This document shows, piece after piece, positions 9,001-17,247 of a stretch of 64,000 bases of DNA (within the stretch, counting starts at the first letter, position 1; every line of letters begins with the position of its first letter). The stretch is from Acidobacteriota bacterium. GTDB lineage: Bacteria; Acidobacteriota; Terriglobia; Acidiferrales; UBA7541. The stretch lies in the NCBI GenBank assembly GCA_003224055.1, contig QHYE01000013.1:52261-116260 (forward strand), written 5' to 3'. The notes below the pieces were generated by a model. The model ran no database searches. It was given only the letters and a program-made list of their open reading frames with translations, and was not told the DNA's origin. The translations under genes were made by a program, and so were the position numbers.

Positions 9001-9897
9001 GGTGTACGCCTGTTTCACCGGATTTACCGCTCCGGTCACCGGATCGACTTCCACTGAAAACGAGTTTCGCGCTTGGAACGCCTTATTCCGCAGAAATCCA
9101 AAGACGTTGCCATGGACATCATTTGAGCCACCTTTCGTGACGATATTGATGACGCCGCCCATGGCTCTGCCGTATTCCGCGTTGTAGTTACTTAGAATGA
9201 GCTGGAATTCCTGTACGGCTTCCTGTGATACCGTTGCCCGGATGCCGTTCACGGAGTTATCCACAGCGTCCGCTCCATCCACCGATACCATGTTCGACCG
9301 TGCACGCTGCCCACCGACATTCAGCCCGCTCGTGGGCGCAGCTCCGATCGAAGGGGCGGCATCGCGGTGCGTCTGCGAATTCGTCAACGTGAAGTTGATA
9401 TAGCCTCGCCCATTGATTGGCAGGTTGTCTATCCGCCGCTCGTCCACCGTCTGCGAGACCTCGGTTTTCTGTGTCTCGACTAGTGCCGTCGAATCGCTAA
9501 TCACAATGGACTGGGATTGCGTGCGCAATTGGAGGTGCGCATCGTAGATGAAGGGAGTGCCAACCGTTAAAACCAAATCGGAAATTTCCAGCGTGGCAAA
9601 GCCTGCTCCGGCATCCACAGACAGTTTGTAACCCCCCGGAGGAAGCTGCACAAAGCTATAATGGCCGGAATCATCGGTCGTTGTGGTCCGCGAGGCTCCG
9701 GTGGAGACAGAGGTTACTGTGACCTTTGTCCCTTTTAGTACCCCGCCGGACGGATCGGTGACGGTACCAGAGAGATCAGCCGTATTCGCTTGCGCCGAGG
9801 CCATCGCGGCGCACGCCAGCACCAGAATGCACAAAATCATTACGCTTATGACTGACCGCGAAGCGATCAGCGCACACACACCCTGTCGGCGTTCCAT
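6037..9897 (-). CDS. TonB-dependent receptor with carboxypeptidase regulatory-like domain (Oar-like)
   Basis: A 1286-residue outer-membrane receptor of the large acidobacterial type. A signal peptide (about 12-36, ending ASA) precedes a carboxypeptidase-D regulatory-like beta domain (about 38-125, ADLSGTVTDPSGGVLKGTKVTV). The plug follows at about 130-260 (TEVSQTVDERRIDNLPINGRGYINF, split here only for description; then GGVINIVTKGGSNDVHGNVFGF). The remainder is a beta barrel ending in an aromatic C terminus (FALKLAW). Such proteins take up carbohydrates or peptides with TonB energy; the substrate cannot be told here. The start is well defined by AGGAGGA four bases ahead of the ATG. The gene is monocistronic, with a terminator at 5967-5996 and a candidate promoter at 9992-10020. 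Confidence 0.9.
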   Translation of the reverse strand: MERRQGVCALIASRSVISVMILCILVLACAAMASAQANTADLSGTVTDPSGGVLKGTKVTVTSVSTGASRTTTTDDSGHYSFVQLPPGGYKLSVDAGAGFATLEISDLVLTVGTPFIYDAHLQLRTQSQSIVISDSTALVETQKTEVSQTVDERRIDNLPINGRGYINFTLTNSQTHRDAAPSIGAAPTSGLNVGGQRARSNMVSVDGADAVDNSVNGIRATVSQEAVQEFQLILSNYNAEYGRAMGGVINIVTKGGSNDVHGNVFGFLRNKAFQARNSFSVEVDPVTGAVNPVKQAYTRVQAGATIGGPIVKDKTFYFFSYETTRRQETGFTNIGQNNFNFVPATTPVIPGVTLLMTPAQRDFVNNPAVLGALGGPQLAGKIFALAGSSSSVALTGIDPGALSGAPPGPRFPIPIDCNPSIPGNCTASNLVPLPGSFVRLNSLRGNYPIKEGTSLWSARLDQHWSSNNNSFLRVSVSPSLITGIQVNAQNQNFGQNAGSRTSLQQTRDVAGVFQHDTVFSPSLVNTARFQYARRGLHYGFSQLPGGGGLGVNIPGFAFFGREPFSTEDRIERRFEWTDNLAWVKGHHTFKMGADINYIQLRSKKAQVFELNFGGVMNFGGLTASNLSLPTTFNGVTVPGFTGVQAYGLGLPTTFIQGIGNSNRLFNDPLMGFFIQDSWKISPRLTLNYGVRYDLELTAQFKPATDLNAAAEAAFKVTEGYPRDFNNVSPRFGLSWDPMGNGKTAIRAGYGLFYDHPSFASAFLSTTSDGALSSQLLIFGGTPTRALMATNPTAANGASIFQGVLNTTGIPGITYLPNEQRFDPKNSPFFNNQNFLQTGFPVALLPFTLPIARNFQYAYAQQGNLTIERQLGHDYKFSIGYSYTHAVHLNRPRNIDSTDPKLLAQNLRNALAAGIPGNNPFGVVAPLGNTGATSSTCGVNVIAPRALGVLVNCPALAGLAPLNGQFVGTAALFNFFKPSGPNPSFAGLAGGYPNEVALAALAGYPTGFPGVQVPWASVDQQESSGNSIYHGLTANFSKRFTSHFEFLSSYTWSHAIDDSTDLQTLLEPQDNRFPNLERANSSFDQRHRWVTSGVFQTPESHSGDGFARKFFGNFTVSPIVELASGRPFTVLTGTDFRFDFSSNGGRPSVGAGGVSSQYIPGKSFVLPNVCVDNSGAPFAVQIPPAPVPIPPAVSLTPPVGCTGNLGRNAFVRPGFFQWDMRVARRIPLGERLRLDLIADMFNLFNRNNVADVSPLCSPTDPAGCNAGQPTAALDPRQFQFALKLAW

Positions 9898-10319
9898 TAG
9901 TCCTCCTAGTTTGGCACCCGCGAATCTCCGCTACCCCTAGCGGTGGCGGGTCACCCCCGCCGCTTCCCTGCGTACGCAATTGAATACTGGGCTTTTACTG
10001 CAATACACCGTTGCTTTCAACTGAAAACTTCCAAGCCGGGGTCGCGAAGCAACTACTCCCGCGAACGCCCACGGTTTACACCGTCAGATGCATCAAATTC
10101 CCCCAGGGATCTTCTGACTTCCCCCGCAGCATCACCCAAGTTTGAAGAACTGGCAAGAGACAAGGAGCGAAACAGAAGGGAGAAAATGGAATGTCGCTAC
10201 TTGTCGTGATGCCGGTGCCCCCCTCTTGGTGCAAGAATTGGAAAGGAAAACAGCTTGGTGTGCTGAAGGATAGCGGTCCCCTGGTTCCTATGCTTTTCTG
10301 GATTTTAGAGCAGCTTGGT
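9898..10319. other. Intergenic region between PilZ-protein gene and TonB receptor
   Basis: No convincing gene is seen in these 422 bases. The part next to the receptor start holds two short inverted repeats in the transcribed leader: CCGCTA/TAGCGG with a CCCC loop (9928-9943), and GGCGGG/CCCGCC (9946-9962). They could be a structured 5' leader or simply GC-rich chance. The rest (10080-10319) lies downstream of the PilZ-protein stop and shows no clear terminator. Confidence 0.5.
9992..10020 (-). promoter_or_regulatory. Candidate sigma70-type promoter of the TonB receptor
   Basis: On the minus strand TTGAAA (10015-10020) and TAAAAG (9992-9997) are separated by 17 bases. This leaves a leader of roughly 90 nt before the receptor ATG at 9897. 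The fit to consensus is moderate, so this is a suggestion only. Confidence 0.35.
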
Positions 10320-12956
10320 CTAGACGTGGAGATTACGTTGCACAAGCTTGCGCAGTTTTTCGCGGTCTTCGTCGCGCATGTGCACAAATTCCACGCCGCT
10401 GCCGTTCGGGCCGATGTTTCGGACCACGGCTGTAAAACTGATCTTGCGCAGGCCGGAGCGAACCTCAAGCTTGATCGAATCGCCAACGCTCAGTTTCTTC
10501 GGCGATTCCAGATAGGCGCCGCCTAGGCTGATGGTCTTCACTCGCACCAGACCCTCTTGTGAGCCTTCAATGTGGGCCCGGAGCGGTGATTCTAATGGCA
10601 CACGAGTGTAGCGCCGCGGTACCACATAGCTGGCACTCGGCTGCGCCGCGGATTCGTACGCAGCACGCGCCCGCGCGGACGCCGGACGATTCTCGATCAT
10701 CCCCAGCGCATCCTCCGCTGCGGCGCGCAACCCGGATGGTTCGGCATACGTCAGCCCTTCGCGGCTTTCCGCCAGGTTGCGAAGAAGTTCCCCCGCCTCC
10801 GTTGCCCGCATGCGTCCCAGCGCTTCGATGGCTTTAATGCGCACAAACTGATCGCGCAGAATCTCGTGTTCGCCCGCAGCGATCTCCATCAGTTGCGCCA
10901 CCGCCGTGGTTTCCTGCGCCAGGCCGATCTGATCGATCATCATGGGCACGACCAGCGGATGGGCATCCGCGAGGATCGCCGAAAACACGAAGGCAACGCT
11001 GTGTATCGATGCGGAATTGGCAGGACGCGAAAGTTCGCTCACCGCCAAATCCTGCAAGTTCCATTCCCAGCTTGCCATCGCGCGCGCCAACCCGCGCAGC
11101 AGACGCTCCGGGTCCGCCGCTGCGAGCAGTTTGATCGCCGCAGTTACGCGCTGGCGGCGTGCTTCATATAGCCGAGCCTCGAGCAGATTCAAAACCGGCA
11201 CGCCAATCGCGCGCAATAACCGCGCCATCGGCGGCACCAGCTCCGCGCCTCGGGGATCGGTGAGGAGTAACGTCAAGCGATCCAGCAGCCGTTCTGGATC
11301 GCGCTGCAACAATCGAGGCAGCACAGGATCCAACGCCCGGTTTGCCAGCGCTGCATCCGCCAGCAAAAGCCAGCGGTCTTGCGCGACGAGTCGGCTCCCC
11401 AGCGCGGCCATATGGTCGTGCTCTTTGTCCCGCGGCGCATTTTCCAGGCTCGTCAGGATCGCTTCGAATCCCCCATAGTCCGCGCGGTTCACGGCAATGC
11501 GGCCAAGCGATTCCACAAATGCTGCGAGCAATCCTGCCGTTTCGGGAGTCGTTTCTTTGTCCAAAGCTTTCAGAGCCCCGCGGCTCAAATCTTCGGGCAC
11601 TTGATTGGGCCAGAGCGATTCGATAGTGGACGTCAGTTCGTTCAGTCCTGCGGCGACGCAGCGCCGCGCGGATGCTTCCACATGTTCGAGGCGTCGCGCG
11701 TAATTCATTACGATGTTGCGCGCTTCGCGGCGCGGCGCATCCGCGCCGGCATCCGCAAGTTGCCCCAGCGTCTGGCTCAACGCCGGCACAGGAACGCACC
11801 ATACATCTGCCCCGCGCAAAACTGCAGATTTTTCACGCGCCGGCAGCTCCATCCAGAATCGATCGATCAAATTTTCGCGATGCGTATCCGTCGCCCACGT
11901 TACCGCAAGCGATGAGAGATGTTGCGAAGAATGCGGCCCGGAGTACCCTCCCGAGCTCACGATCACGTCGCCCAAGCGATCGAACATCGGCCGCACCGAG
12001 GCCGGCGTCAGCGACCCGCTGGAGAATTCCGCGTTCAGAAACTCAAAAATGATATTTTCGGAAAGCCGCAGCAAATACGGCTGTGGCCGTTCGCCTTCCC
12101 GCGGAGCATACTGCGAGACGGAGCTGAGCATCATGCAAACACTGTCGCGGCTGGCTTCCTCCATCGCGCCGTGAATCGCACGCGCCGCCTCTTCCGGCGA
12201 AAGACCGCGCTCGCTGTCCAGCGGTGGAGTCAGGCGCGCCAGCAGCCGCAAGCTCGCCACCAGATCGTCGAAATCCGGCGCGTGAATCGGCGTATCGGCC
12301 TTCTCGCGAGGCGAATGCCCGCCATAGGCCACCAACGCGGCGATCAGGCTCGCCAGCACGGTGTCCACCCTGCGCTCCGTTTGCGTATTCACAGTAATGC
12401 CTTCCACGCGCTGCTCTAGGAGTCGTGCCGGCCACCACGCGCTCCCCACATCCTTCGCCGGCCCTTGCGATCTTAGCAACGATGCTTTCACGAGTCGGGC
12501 AAGCGTGTCCAGTTCGCCTACATGAAATTTCTTCGAGAAGACCAGAGTTTCGATGCCTGCGCGCTGCAGCTCCGCCGCCAGCGCCTGCATTTCTCCGCGC
12601 GCGTCCGCGAGGTGCGCGTCACTGATTCTTGGAGCTACCACGCCGCCACGCTCGATTCGAATCTCGAGTCCGCCCAGCATCTCGGCCGTGTTTTTCAATG
12701 AATCGTATGCGCCGTCCAGGCTGTCCAGCCTGCGCGGATGATTTTTGTCATAGAATCGCTCTGCCCGGAGCAGCAGATGCAGACTTCGCAGGGCGCGACG
12801 AACTTCGTTGGCCTTCTGGTCCGTTGCCACTGCTTGAATTCGCGTTGCTGGAGCTGCCAGCAAACGCCGCGATGAATTCGGGCCCGCAGTCGCGTCCGCT
12901 TTCGGCGAGGCTTTGCGCTCTGCCTTCTGAATCGAGATGGCCGCCCGTGAAACCAA
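10320..12956 (-). CDS. HEAT-like repeat protein with C-terminal PilZ domain
   Basis: A 878-residue cytoplasmic protein. Most of it (about 60-760) is alpha-helical and Ala/Leu/Arg-rich in a pattern resembling HEAT/Armadillo-type solenoids, for example RIKAIEALGRMRATEAGELLRNLAE at about 715-740. The last hundred residues are a PilZ domain: RRYTRVPLESPL carries the RxxxR signature, TISLGGAYLES the second motif, and GVEFVHM ends the barrel. PilZ domains bind cyclic di-GMP. The second motif is normally (D/N)xSxxG; here the first position is Thr, so binding may be weakened. The start is taken as TTG at 12956 because GGAGAG lies six bases ahead and no better codon is nearby. It may read c-di-GMP controlled by the HD-GYP protein at 2131-3774 (inference). 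Confidence 0.75.
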   Translation of the reverse strand: MVSRAAISIQKAERKASPKADATAGPNSSRRLLAAPATRIQAVATDQKANEVRRALRSLHLLLRAERFYDKNHPRRLDSLDGAYDSLKNTAEMLGGLEIRIERGGVVAPRISDAHLADARGEMQALAAELQRAGIETLVFSKKFHVGELDTLARLVKASLLRSQGPAKDVGSAWWPARLLEQRVEGITVNTQTERRVDTVLASLIAALVAYGGHSPREKADTPIHAPDFDDLVASLRLLARLTPPLDSERGLSPEEAARAIHGAMEEASRDSVCMMLSSVSQYAPREGERPQPYLLRLSENIIFEFLNAEFSSGSLTPASVRPMFDRLGDVIVSSGGYSGPHSSQHLSSLAVTWATDTHRENLIDRFWMELPAREKSAVLRGADVWCVPVPALSQTLGQLADAGADAPRREARNIVMNYARRLEHVEASARRCVAAGLNELTSTIESLWPNQVPEDLSRGALKALDKETTPETAGLLAAFVESLGRIAVNRADYGGFEAILTSLENAPRDKEHDHMAALGSRLVAQDRWLLLADAALANRALDPVLPRLLQRDPERLLDRLTLLLTDPRGAELVPPMARLLRAIGVPVLNLLEARLYEARRQRVTAAIKLLAAADPERLLRGLARAMASWEWNLQDLAVSELSRPANSASIHSVAFVFSAILADAHPLVVPMMIDQIGLAQETTAVAQLMEIAAGEHEILRDQFVRIKAIEALGRMRATEAGELLRNLAESREGLTYAEPSGLRAAAEDALGMIENRPASARARAAYESAAQPSASYVVPRRYTRVPLESPLRAHIEGSQEGLVRVKTISLGGAYLESPKKLSVGDSIKLEVRSGLRKISFTAVVRNIGPNGSGVEFVHMRDEDREKLRKLVQRNLHV

Positions 12957-13160
12957 ATGAGACTCTCCGCTTCCGGTCCCCGTCGTTCCTGCACGCTGTT
13001 TCGAACCCGTGGGAGTCTGTCGAAGCCTGCGACTACTTCGCGGCTGGGCAGGTGGTCCCTACAAATAAGGAAAGCACGCTTCCGGCCTGGTTCCGTGCCG
13101 GCTAAGTGCCTTATCCTGAATGAATACTTGGTCTAGTCCTAGAACTATCGATGACCCGAT

Positions 13161-13175
13161 GTAACAAATTGTTAC
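13161..13175. promoter_or_regulatory. Perfect inverted repeat, possible operator
   Basis: GTAACAAATTGTTAC is a perfect 6-bp inverted repeat with a 3-base centre. It sits in the 295-bp gap between the kinase stop (13252) and the PilZ-protein start (12956), both on the minus strand, about 205 bases upstream of the latter. The surrounding sequence is AT-richer than the genes. It has the form of a dimeric regulator site; no regulator can be named. Confidence 0.35.
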
Positions 13176-13251
13176 GATTTCGGGAGTAGGCCTGAGACTC
13201 TCTTGGGACTCTAGGAGCCGCTAACTTCGTGTTTCTCTGGGCTCTCGGACC

Positions 13252-15543
13252 TTACTTGGGCCGCAGTGATTCATCAACGAGGACAGTGCCACCCTCGCTC
13301 ACTTGCACCGTTCTCTTCGCTTGCTGATACCCGTTCAGCCGCAGGGTCACGCTGTGCAATCCCGACTGAATCCGCACGCGCGCCGGCGTGAATTGCCCGG
13401 TGGTCGTCCCGTCCACAAGGATTTCAGCGCCTTTCGGATCGGTGTTCACCTGCGCCCAGGCAACATGGGTTGCGGATTTTTCATTCAATGTCGCGTCCAG
13501 TTGCGTCTGGATGTTGTCATTGATCTGGATGCCTCCGGCATACGCTTCGTAACCGGGCAGCCGCAACACCAGATTGTACTGTCCCGGCGCGAGCGGGAGT
13601 GTCACTGGCGTTTGCCCCGATTGTTTTGCTCCGTTAATAAATACGTCGGCTCCCGGCGGCTTGCTGCTGATGAAGATGCCCTTGGCGAGCGATTCGAGTT
13701 TGATCTTCTGATCCTGGACGTCGCCCCTCTTCACTAGCAGCGCCGTCTGAACGGATTGATACCCTTCCTTCTGCACTTCGAGGCTGTACTGCGCCGGTGA
13801 AAGATTGTTGAAGCTGCACGGTGTCTCGCATTTGCTCAACACGCGGCCCGCCTGCCCGCGCAAGATTGCGCTCGCTCCGATGACGTCCGTGACGACGTGG
13901 ATCGCACCGTGCCCCAGCTCGGGCACCGGATCCGCCCCTTCGTCCCCGCTGCCTGAAGTGCCCACCGGCGCATAGTCATATTCGATGTGATCGATCACTC
14001 GCACGTCCGATGGAGCATTTCGCAGAAGGCTCAACAGTCCCGCGTGCTCCGTCGGGTGCAATTTTCCCGCAAGGGTGAGCGTGTTTCCGGATCCTTGCAC
14101 CCTCGCTCGTCCGCTCAAACCCTTCTCAGAGATGGCCTCCTCGATGCGTCCCTTGAACTGCGCAGCCTTCACGCTGATCGCGGGCTCCACCTTCTTGGGG
14201 ACGATTTTCTCCGGCTTCAGTCCCGGAGGTTTCGTCTCTCCACCGGAAGCAGGAGCCTCGACCGTCTCTTTCGGCTGCGTCGAATTCTCGGGGTCATTTG
14301 CATTCGTGGCTGGATTCGCGTTTGAATCTTCCGGAATCGCATTCGCTGGCGCCGCCGTCGGCGACTGCCTGCCGCTCTTCACCTGCGCCTCGTGCAGCTC
14401 CCGTGCCGCTTCGAAGACCGGCCGGATCTTGTTCGCGCCGTAAGCGATCACTCCCAGAAGTAGAATTGCCGCGAGGATCGTCGCGAACAGACTCTTCTTT
14501 CTCGGCGGTTCTTTGACCGGCGCAATCGTTCCCGTCCGTCGCACCACCGGCGTTTGTCCCGAGCCCATCGCTCGCGCATTCAACGAATGCGCTGCCGCAT
14601 TTACGGCTGCATCGTCGCCGGCCATGCCGCGGCCCCCGGCATTCCCCGAAATCATCGTCGCCGCCGGAGAACTTCCTCCCATCACCATCGTGGATTGCGG
14701 ATTGCCTCCCGCAGCGATCGAGCGGTAACTCTTCAAATCCTCCAGCATCTCCCGGCAGCTCTGATACCTCTGATCCGGTTCCTTTTCCAGCGCCCGCATC
14801 ACCACCGCGCTGATGCCCGGATGAATCGACGGATCAATCTGCCGCGGCGGCACGGGAGCTTCGTTCACAATCTTGTAAATCACCGTGGTGATGTTTTGCC
14901 CAGGGAACGGCTTTTCACCGGTCACCATTTCGTAGAGCATCACCCCCACCGAAAAGATATCACTGCGGCCATCTACCGCGCGGCCCTTCACTTGTTCCGG
15001 AGACATGTAGCTGGGCGTGCCCATCACGTGCGCCGTTTGCTGCACCGTGCCGAACTGCAGAATTTTTGCCGTGCCGAAGTCCGTAATCTTCACAGTGTCG
15101 TCGCCCGTCAGCATCAGGTTGGCGGGCTTGATGTCGCGGTGCACCACGCTGCGCTCGTGCGCGAATTGTAGCGCGCTGCAAGTCTGCTCCATGATGCGCA
15201 GCGTCCGCGGCAGCGGAAACGCCTGCCCGGCATCCATCATCGCCTGCAGGCTCTTTCCTTCCACCAGTTCCATAGTGATGTAGTAAAGCCCGTCTTCTTC
15301 GCCGGCGTCGAAAACCACAACGATATTGGGGTGAGTGAGCAATCCCGCCGCTCGCGCTTCCGTCTGGAATCGCGCCAGCAGCTCCGGGCGAGAGAGTCCC
15401 GTGCCCGCTTCGTTCAGCTTGATGGTTTTAACGGCGACGGTGCGCCCGATGACGGGGTCGACGGCCTTATAAACGACGCCCATCGCGCCGCGGCCCAGCT
15501 CGCTGACGATCTCGTATCTTCCTGCTTTTGTTACAGTTGGCAT
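13252..15543 (-). CDS. PknB-type Ser/Thr protein kinase with BON and PEGA domains
   Basis: A 763-residue transmembrane Hanks-type kinase. The kinase domain (about 8-270) has the complete set: GRGAMGVVYKA, AVKTI, HRDIKPANLM, DFGTAKI and GTPSYMSPEQV. A linker leads to one membrane span (about 355-375, FATILAAILLLGVIAYGANKI), then a Pro/Lys-rich stretch. A BON-like module follows (about 465-530, FKGRIEEAISEKGL, NTLTLAGKLHPTEH), and then three PEGA beta domains (about 545-620, 622-690, 693-762) with phrases such as PPGADVFING, DPKGAEILVDG and LRLNGYQQAKR. BON and PEGA modules lie outside the cytoplasm and probably sense or bind the envelope or peptidoglycan (inference). The PP2C and FHA proteins at 0.3-1.9 kb are plausible opposing and reading partners. 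Confidence 0.92.
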   Translation of the reverse strand: MPTVTKAGRYEIVSELGRGAMGVVYKAVDPVIGRTVAVKTIKLNEAGTGLSRPELLARFQTEARAAGLLTHPNIVVVFDAGEEDGLYYITMELVEGKSLQAMMDAGQAFPLPRTLRIMEQTCSALQFAHERSVVHRDIKPANLMLTGDDTVKITDFGTAKILQFGTVQQTAHVMGTPSYMSPEQVKGRAVDGRSDIFSVGVMLYEMVTGEKPFPGQNITTVIYKIVNEAPVPPRQIDPSIHPGISAVVMRALEKEPDQRYQSCREMLEDLKSYRSIAAGGNPQSTMVMGGSSPAATMISGNAGGRGMAGDDAAVNAAAHSLNARAMGSGQTPVVRRTGTIAPVKEPPRKKSLFATILAAILLLGVIAYGANKIRPVFEAARELHEAQVKSGRQSPTAAPANAIPEDSNANPATNANDPENSTQPKETVEAPASGGETKPPGLKPEKIVPKKVEPAISVKAAQFKGRIEEAISEKGLSGRARVQGSGNTLTLAGKLHPTEHAGLLSLLRNAPSDVRVIDHIEYDYAPVGTSGSGDEGADPVPELGHGAIHVVTDVIGASAILRGQAGRVLSKCETPCSFNNLSPAQYSLEVQKEGYQSVQTALLVKRGDVQDQKIKLESLAKGIFISSKPPGADVFINGAKQSGQTPVTLPLAPGQYNLVLRLPGYEAYAGGIQINDNIQTQLDATLNEKSATHVAWAQVNTDPKGAEILVDGTTTGQFTPARVRIQSGLHSVTLRLNGYQQAKRTVQVSEGGTVLVDESLRPK

Positions 15544-15726
15544 CGTAGTTTCAATTCACCGACAGGCACAGTCGCCCTTAGTTCGCAGCGGACACGCATC
15601 CGCCGACACCCAGCCACCCTAACATCCACGGTACGCACCCAATTTTCAGTTGGTCAACGCTACCGCCGTACTAGTGTTTCGCACTCGATACGGGAGCGCT
15701 GCTTCGAGCCCGGGCTTGGACCATCC

Positions 15727-17187
15727 CTACGGGTTGCGTACGGGTTCGCGGGGCGACATCGTTCGTTCCGGCATCGGCACGTTGGTTTCGCGCACCGGCC
15801 GGTCCACTTCTCCGGGCCGCGCGGGAGCTTCCAGCCCGTCCGTCAGCAGATAGCCTTGCAGCGCGAGGCCGTTGGTCCAGACGCTTTCCAGCGCCGCGAT
15901 ATATTCGATCTGCAATTCGAAAAGTTTCCGCTGCACATCGAGGACGCGCAGGTGCGAAGCCAGCATCTGCCCGTATTTGTCCACCATCAATCCATACGCT
16001 TTCTTCGCGCGCGGTAACATCTCTTCCCGATATTCCGTCGCCATCAACCGCGCATTTGCGTACTGGTCGACCGCCGACGCAGCGCGTTCGCGCAGCGTCA
16101 ACGCAATCCGTTTTTTTTCCTGTCCCGCGCGCTCAATGTCGGCTCTCGCTGCCGCCACATTCCCTTGATTGCGATTGAAGAACGGAATCTCGACGGCTAC
16201 TTCTGCAATTCCTTCCCAGCCTTTCGCGTAAGGCACGCTCCCGAGCGTTTCGTGGTTGTACTCCAGTCCGCCGCGCCACTGTACATCCGGAATCGCTCCG
16301 CGCCTGGCTTGCATGAGCACACTCTGAGCCCGGCCCTCCGCCGCCTCGGCGATTCGAACGGCCGGACTCTCTTTGGAAATGGCCTCCACCACTTGTTCCT
16401 CGTTTAATTCCGGCCAGTCTTTTTCCAGGTCTCCCGCCACGGTCGCCATTGGCATTTCCGGCTGCCCGATCACTGCCGCAAGCGACCGCCATTCCTCCCG
16501 CAGAGTGTTCTCCTGCATTCGCGCGCTCATTCGCATGCGCTGTGCTTCCACTTCCGCCTCCAGCACTTCGCTTTCATCTGCCTGTCCGGTGTTCATCAGC
16601 CGCCGGTCGGTTTCTGCCGCATCCTGCGCAATCTTCGCCATATCCCGCCGCGCATCGAGCAACTCCTGCGCCGCCAGGACGCGCAGGAACGCGATCTTCA
16701 CCGCACTCTGTACTCGTATCTTCTGCTCCTCCGCTTCCAGCTCCGCGAGTTTCACTTCTTTTCCAAAAACCTCTCGACTCAATCCCAGTTTTCCGCCCGT
16801 AACGATCGTTTGCTGCACAAAAAATCCCTGCTTTCCGCTCCCCCCCGCCCCCCCTCGAATTTCATCCCCCGTGTATCCCACCGTCGGATTCGGATAGAGC
16901 CCCGCTTGCTGTTGCCGCGCCTTCGTCGCGCGAATTTCCGCTTCGGCTTGCCGCAAAGTAGGATTTGATTCGCTCGCGATCTTCTGCGCCTGCTCGAGCG
17001 TGACGAGTTGCCCGTGCCCCCGTTCCTGCGCTCTCCCCAGCCGCGGGTATTCCGCCTTGATGTCGCTCATCCCGCCACGCATCGTGTGCTCCTGCTTGGG
17101 CATCTGCATCTCTTGTGCTCCCGCGGCATCCTGCATCCACAATGTGCCCGCGACAATCAGCATTCCCAATCTCGCCATGATTCGCAT
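15727..17187 (-). CDS. TolC-family outer membrane efflux protein
   Basis: A 486-residue TolC/CusC-type channel protein. A signal peptide (MARLGMLIVAGTLWMQDAAGA) is followed by a Met/Gln-rich segment and two repeats of the outer-membrane efflux fold. The first begins VTLEQAQKIASESNPTL, with LRQAEAEIRATKARQQQAGLYPNP; the second begins at about 240 (VVEAISKESPAVRIAEAAEG), with FFNRNQGNVAAARADIERA. Long Ala/Arg/Glu-rich coiled-coil helices form the periplasmic tunnel. CusC-like proteins export metals with an RND pump and adaptor, but neither is in the window. The start at 17187 is favoured by GAGGAAACGAG just ahead. The gene lies 61 bases downstream of the multicopper oxidase on the same strand, suggesting a copper-related job. 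Confidence 0.85.
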   Translation of the reverse strand: MRIMARLGMLIVAGTLWMQDAAGAQEMQMPKQEHTMRGGMSDIKAEYPRLGRAQERGHGQLVTLEQAQKIASESNPTLRQAEAEIRATKARQQQAGLYPNPTVGYTGDEIRGGAGGSGKQGFFVQQTIVTGGKLGLSREVFGKEVKLAELEAEEQKIRVQSAVKIAFLRVLAAQELLDARRDMAKIAQDAAETDRRLMNTGQADESEVLEAEVEAQRMRMSARMQENTLREEWRSLAAVIGQPEMPMATVAGDLEKDWPELNEEQVVEAISKESPAVRIAEAAEGRAQSVLMQARRGAIPDVQWRGGLEYNHETLGSVPYAKGWEGIAEVAVEIPFFNRNQGNVAAARADIERAGQEKKRIALTLRERAASAVDQYANARLMATEYREEMLPRAKKAYGLMVDKYGQMLASHLRVLDVQRKLFELQIEYIAALESVWTNGLALQGYLLTDGLEAPARPGEVDRPVRETNVPMPERTMSPREPVRNP

Positions 17188-17247
17188 CTCGTTTCCTCTT
17201 CCTCTCCGCATTCTCTGTGTTCTCTGTGTTAAATCCTTTTTCCCGCT

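Noticed and set aside
10076..10160. Minus-strand frame ending in EDPWGNLMHLTV, reminiscent of the end of a glyoxalase/VOC domain
   Set aside because: Only about a dozen residues fit, the upstream frame is not protein-like and no ribosome site is present; it could be a relic but cannot be supported.
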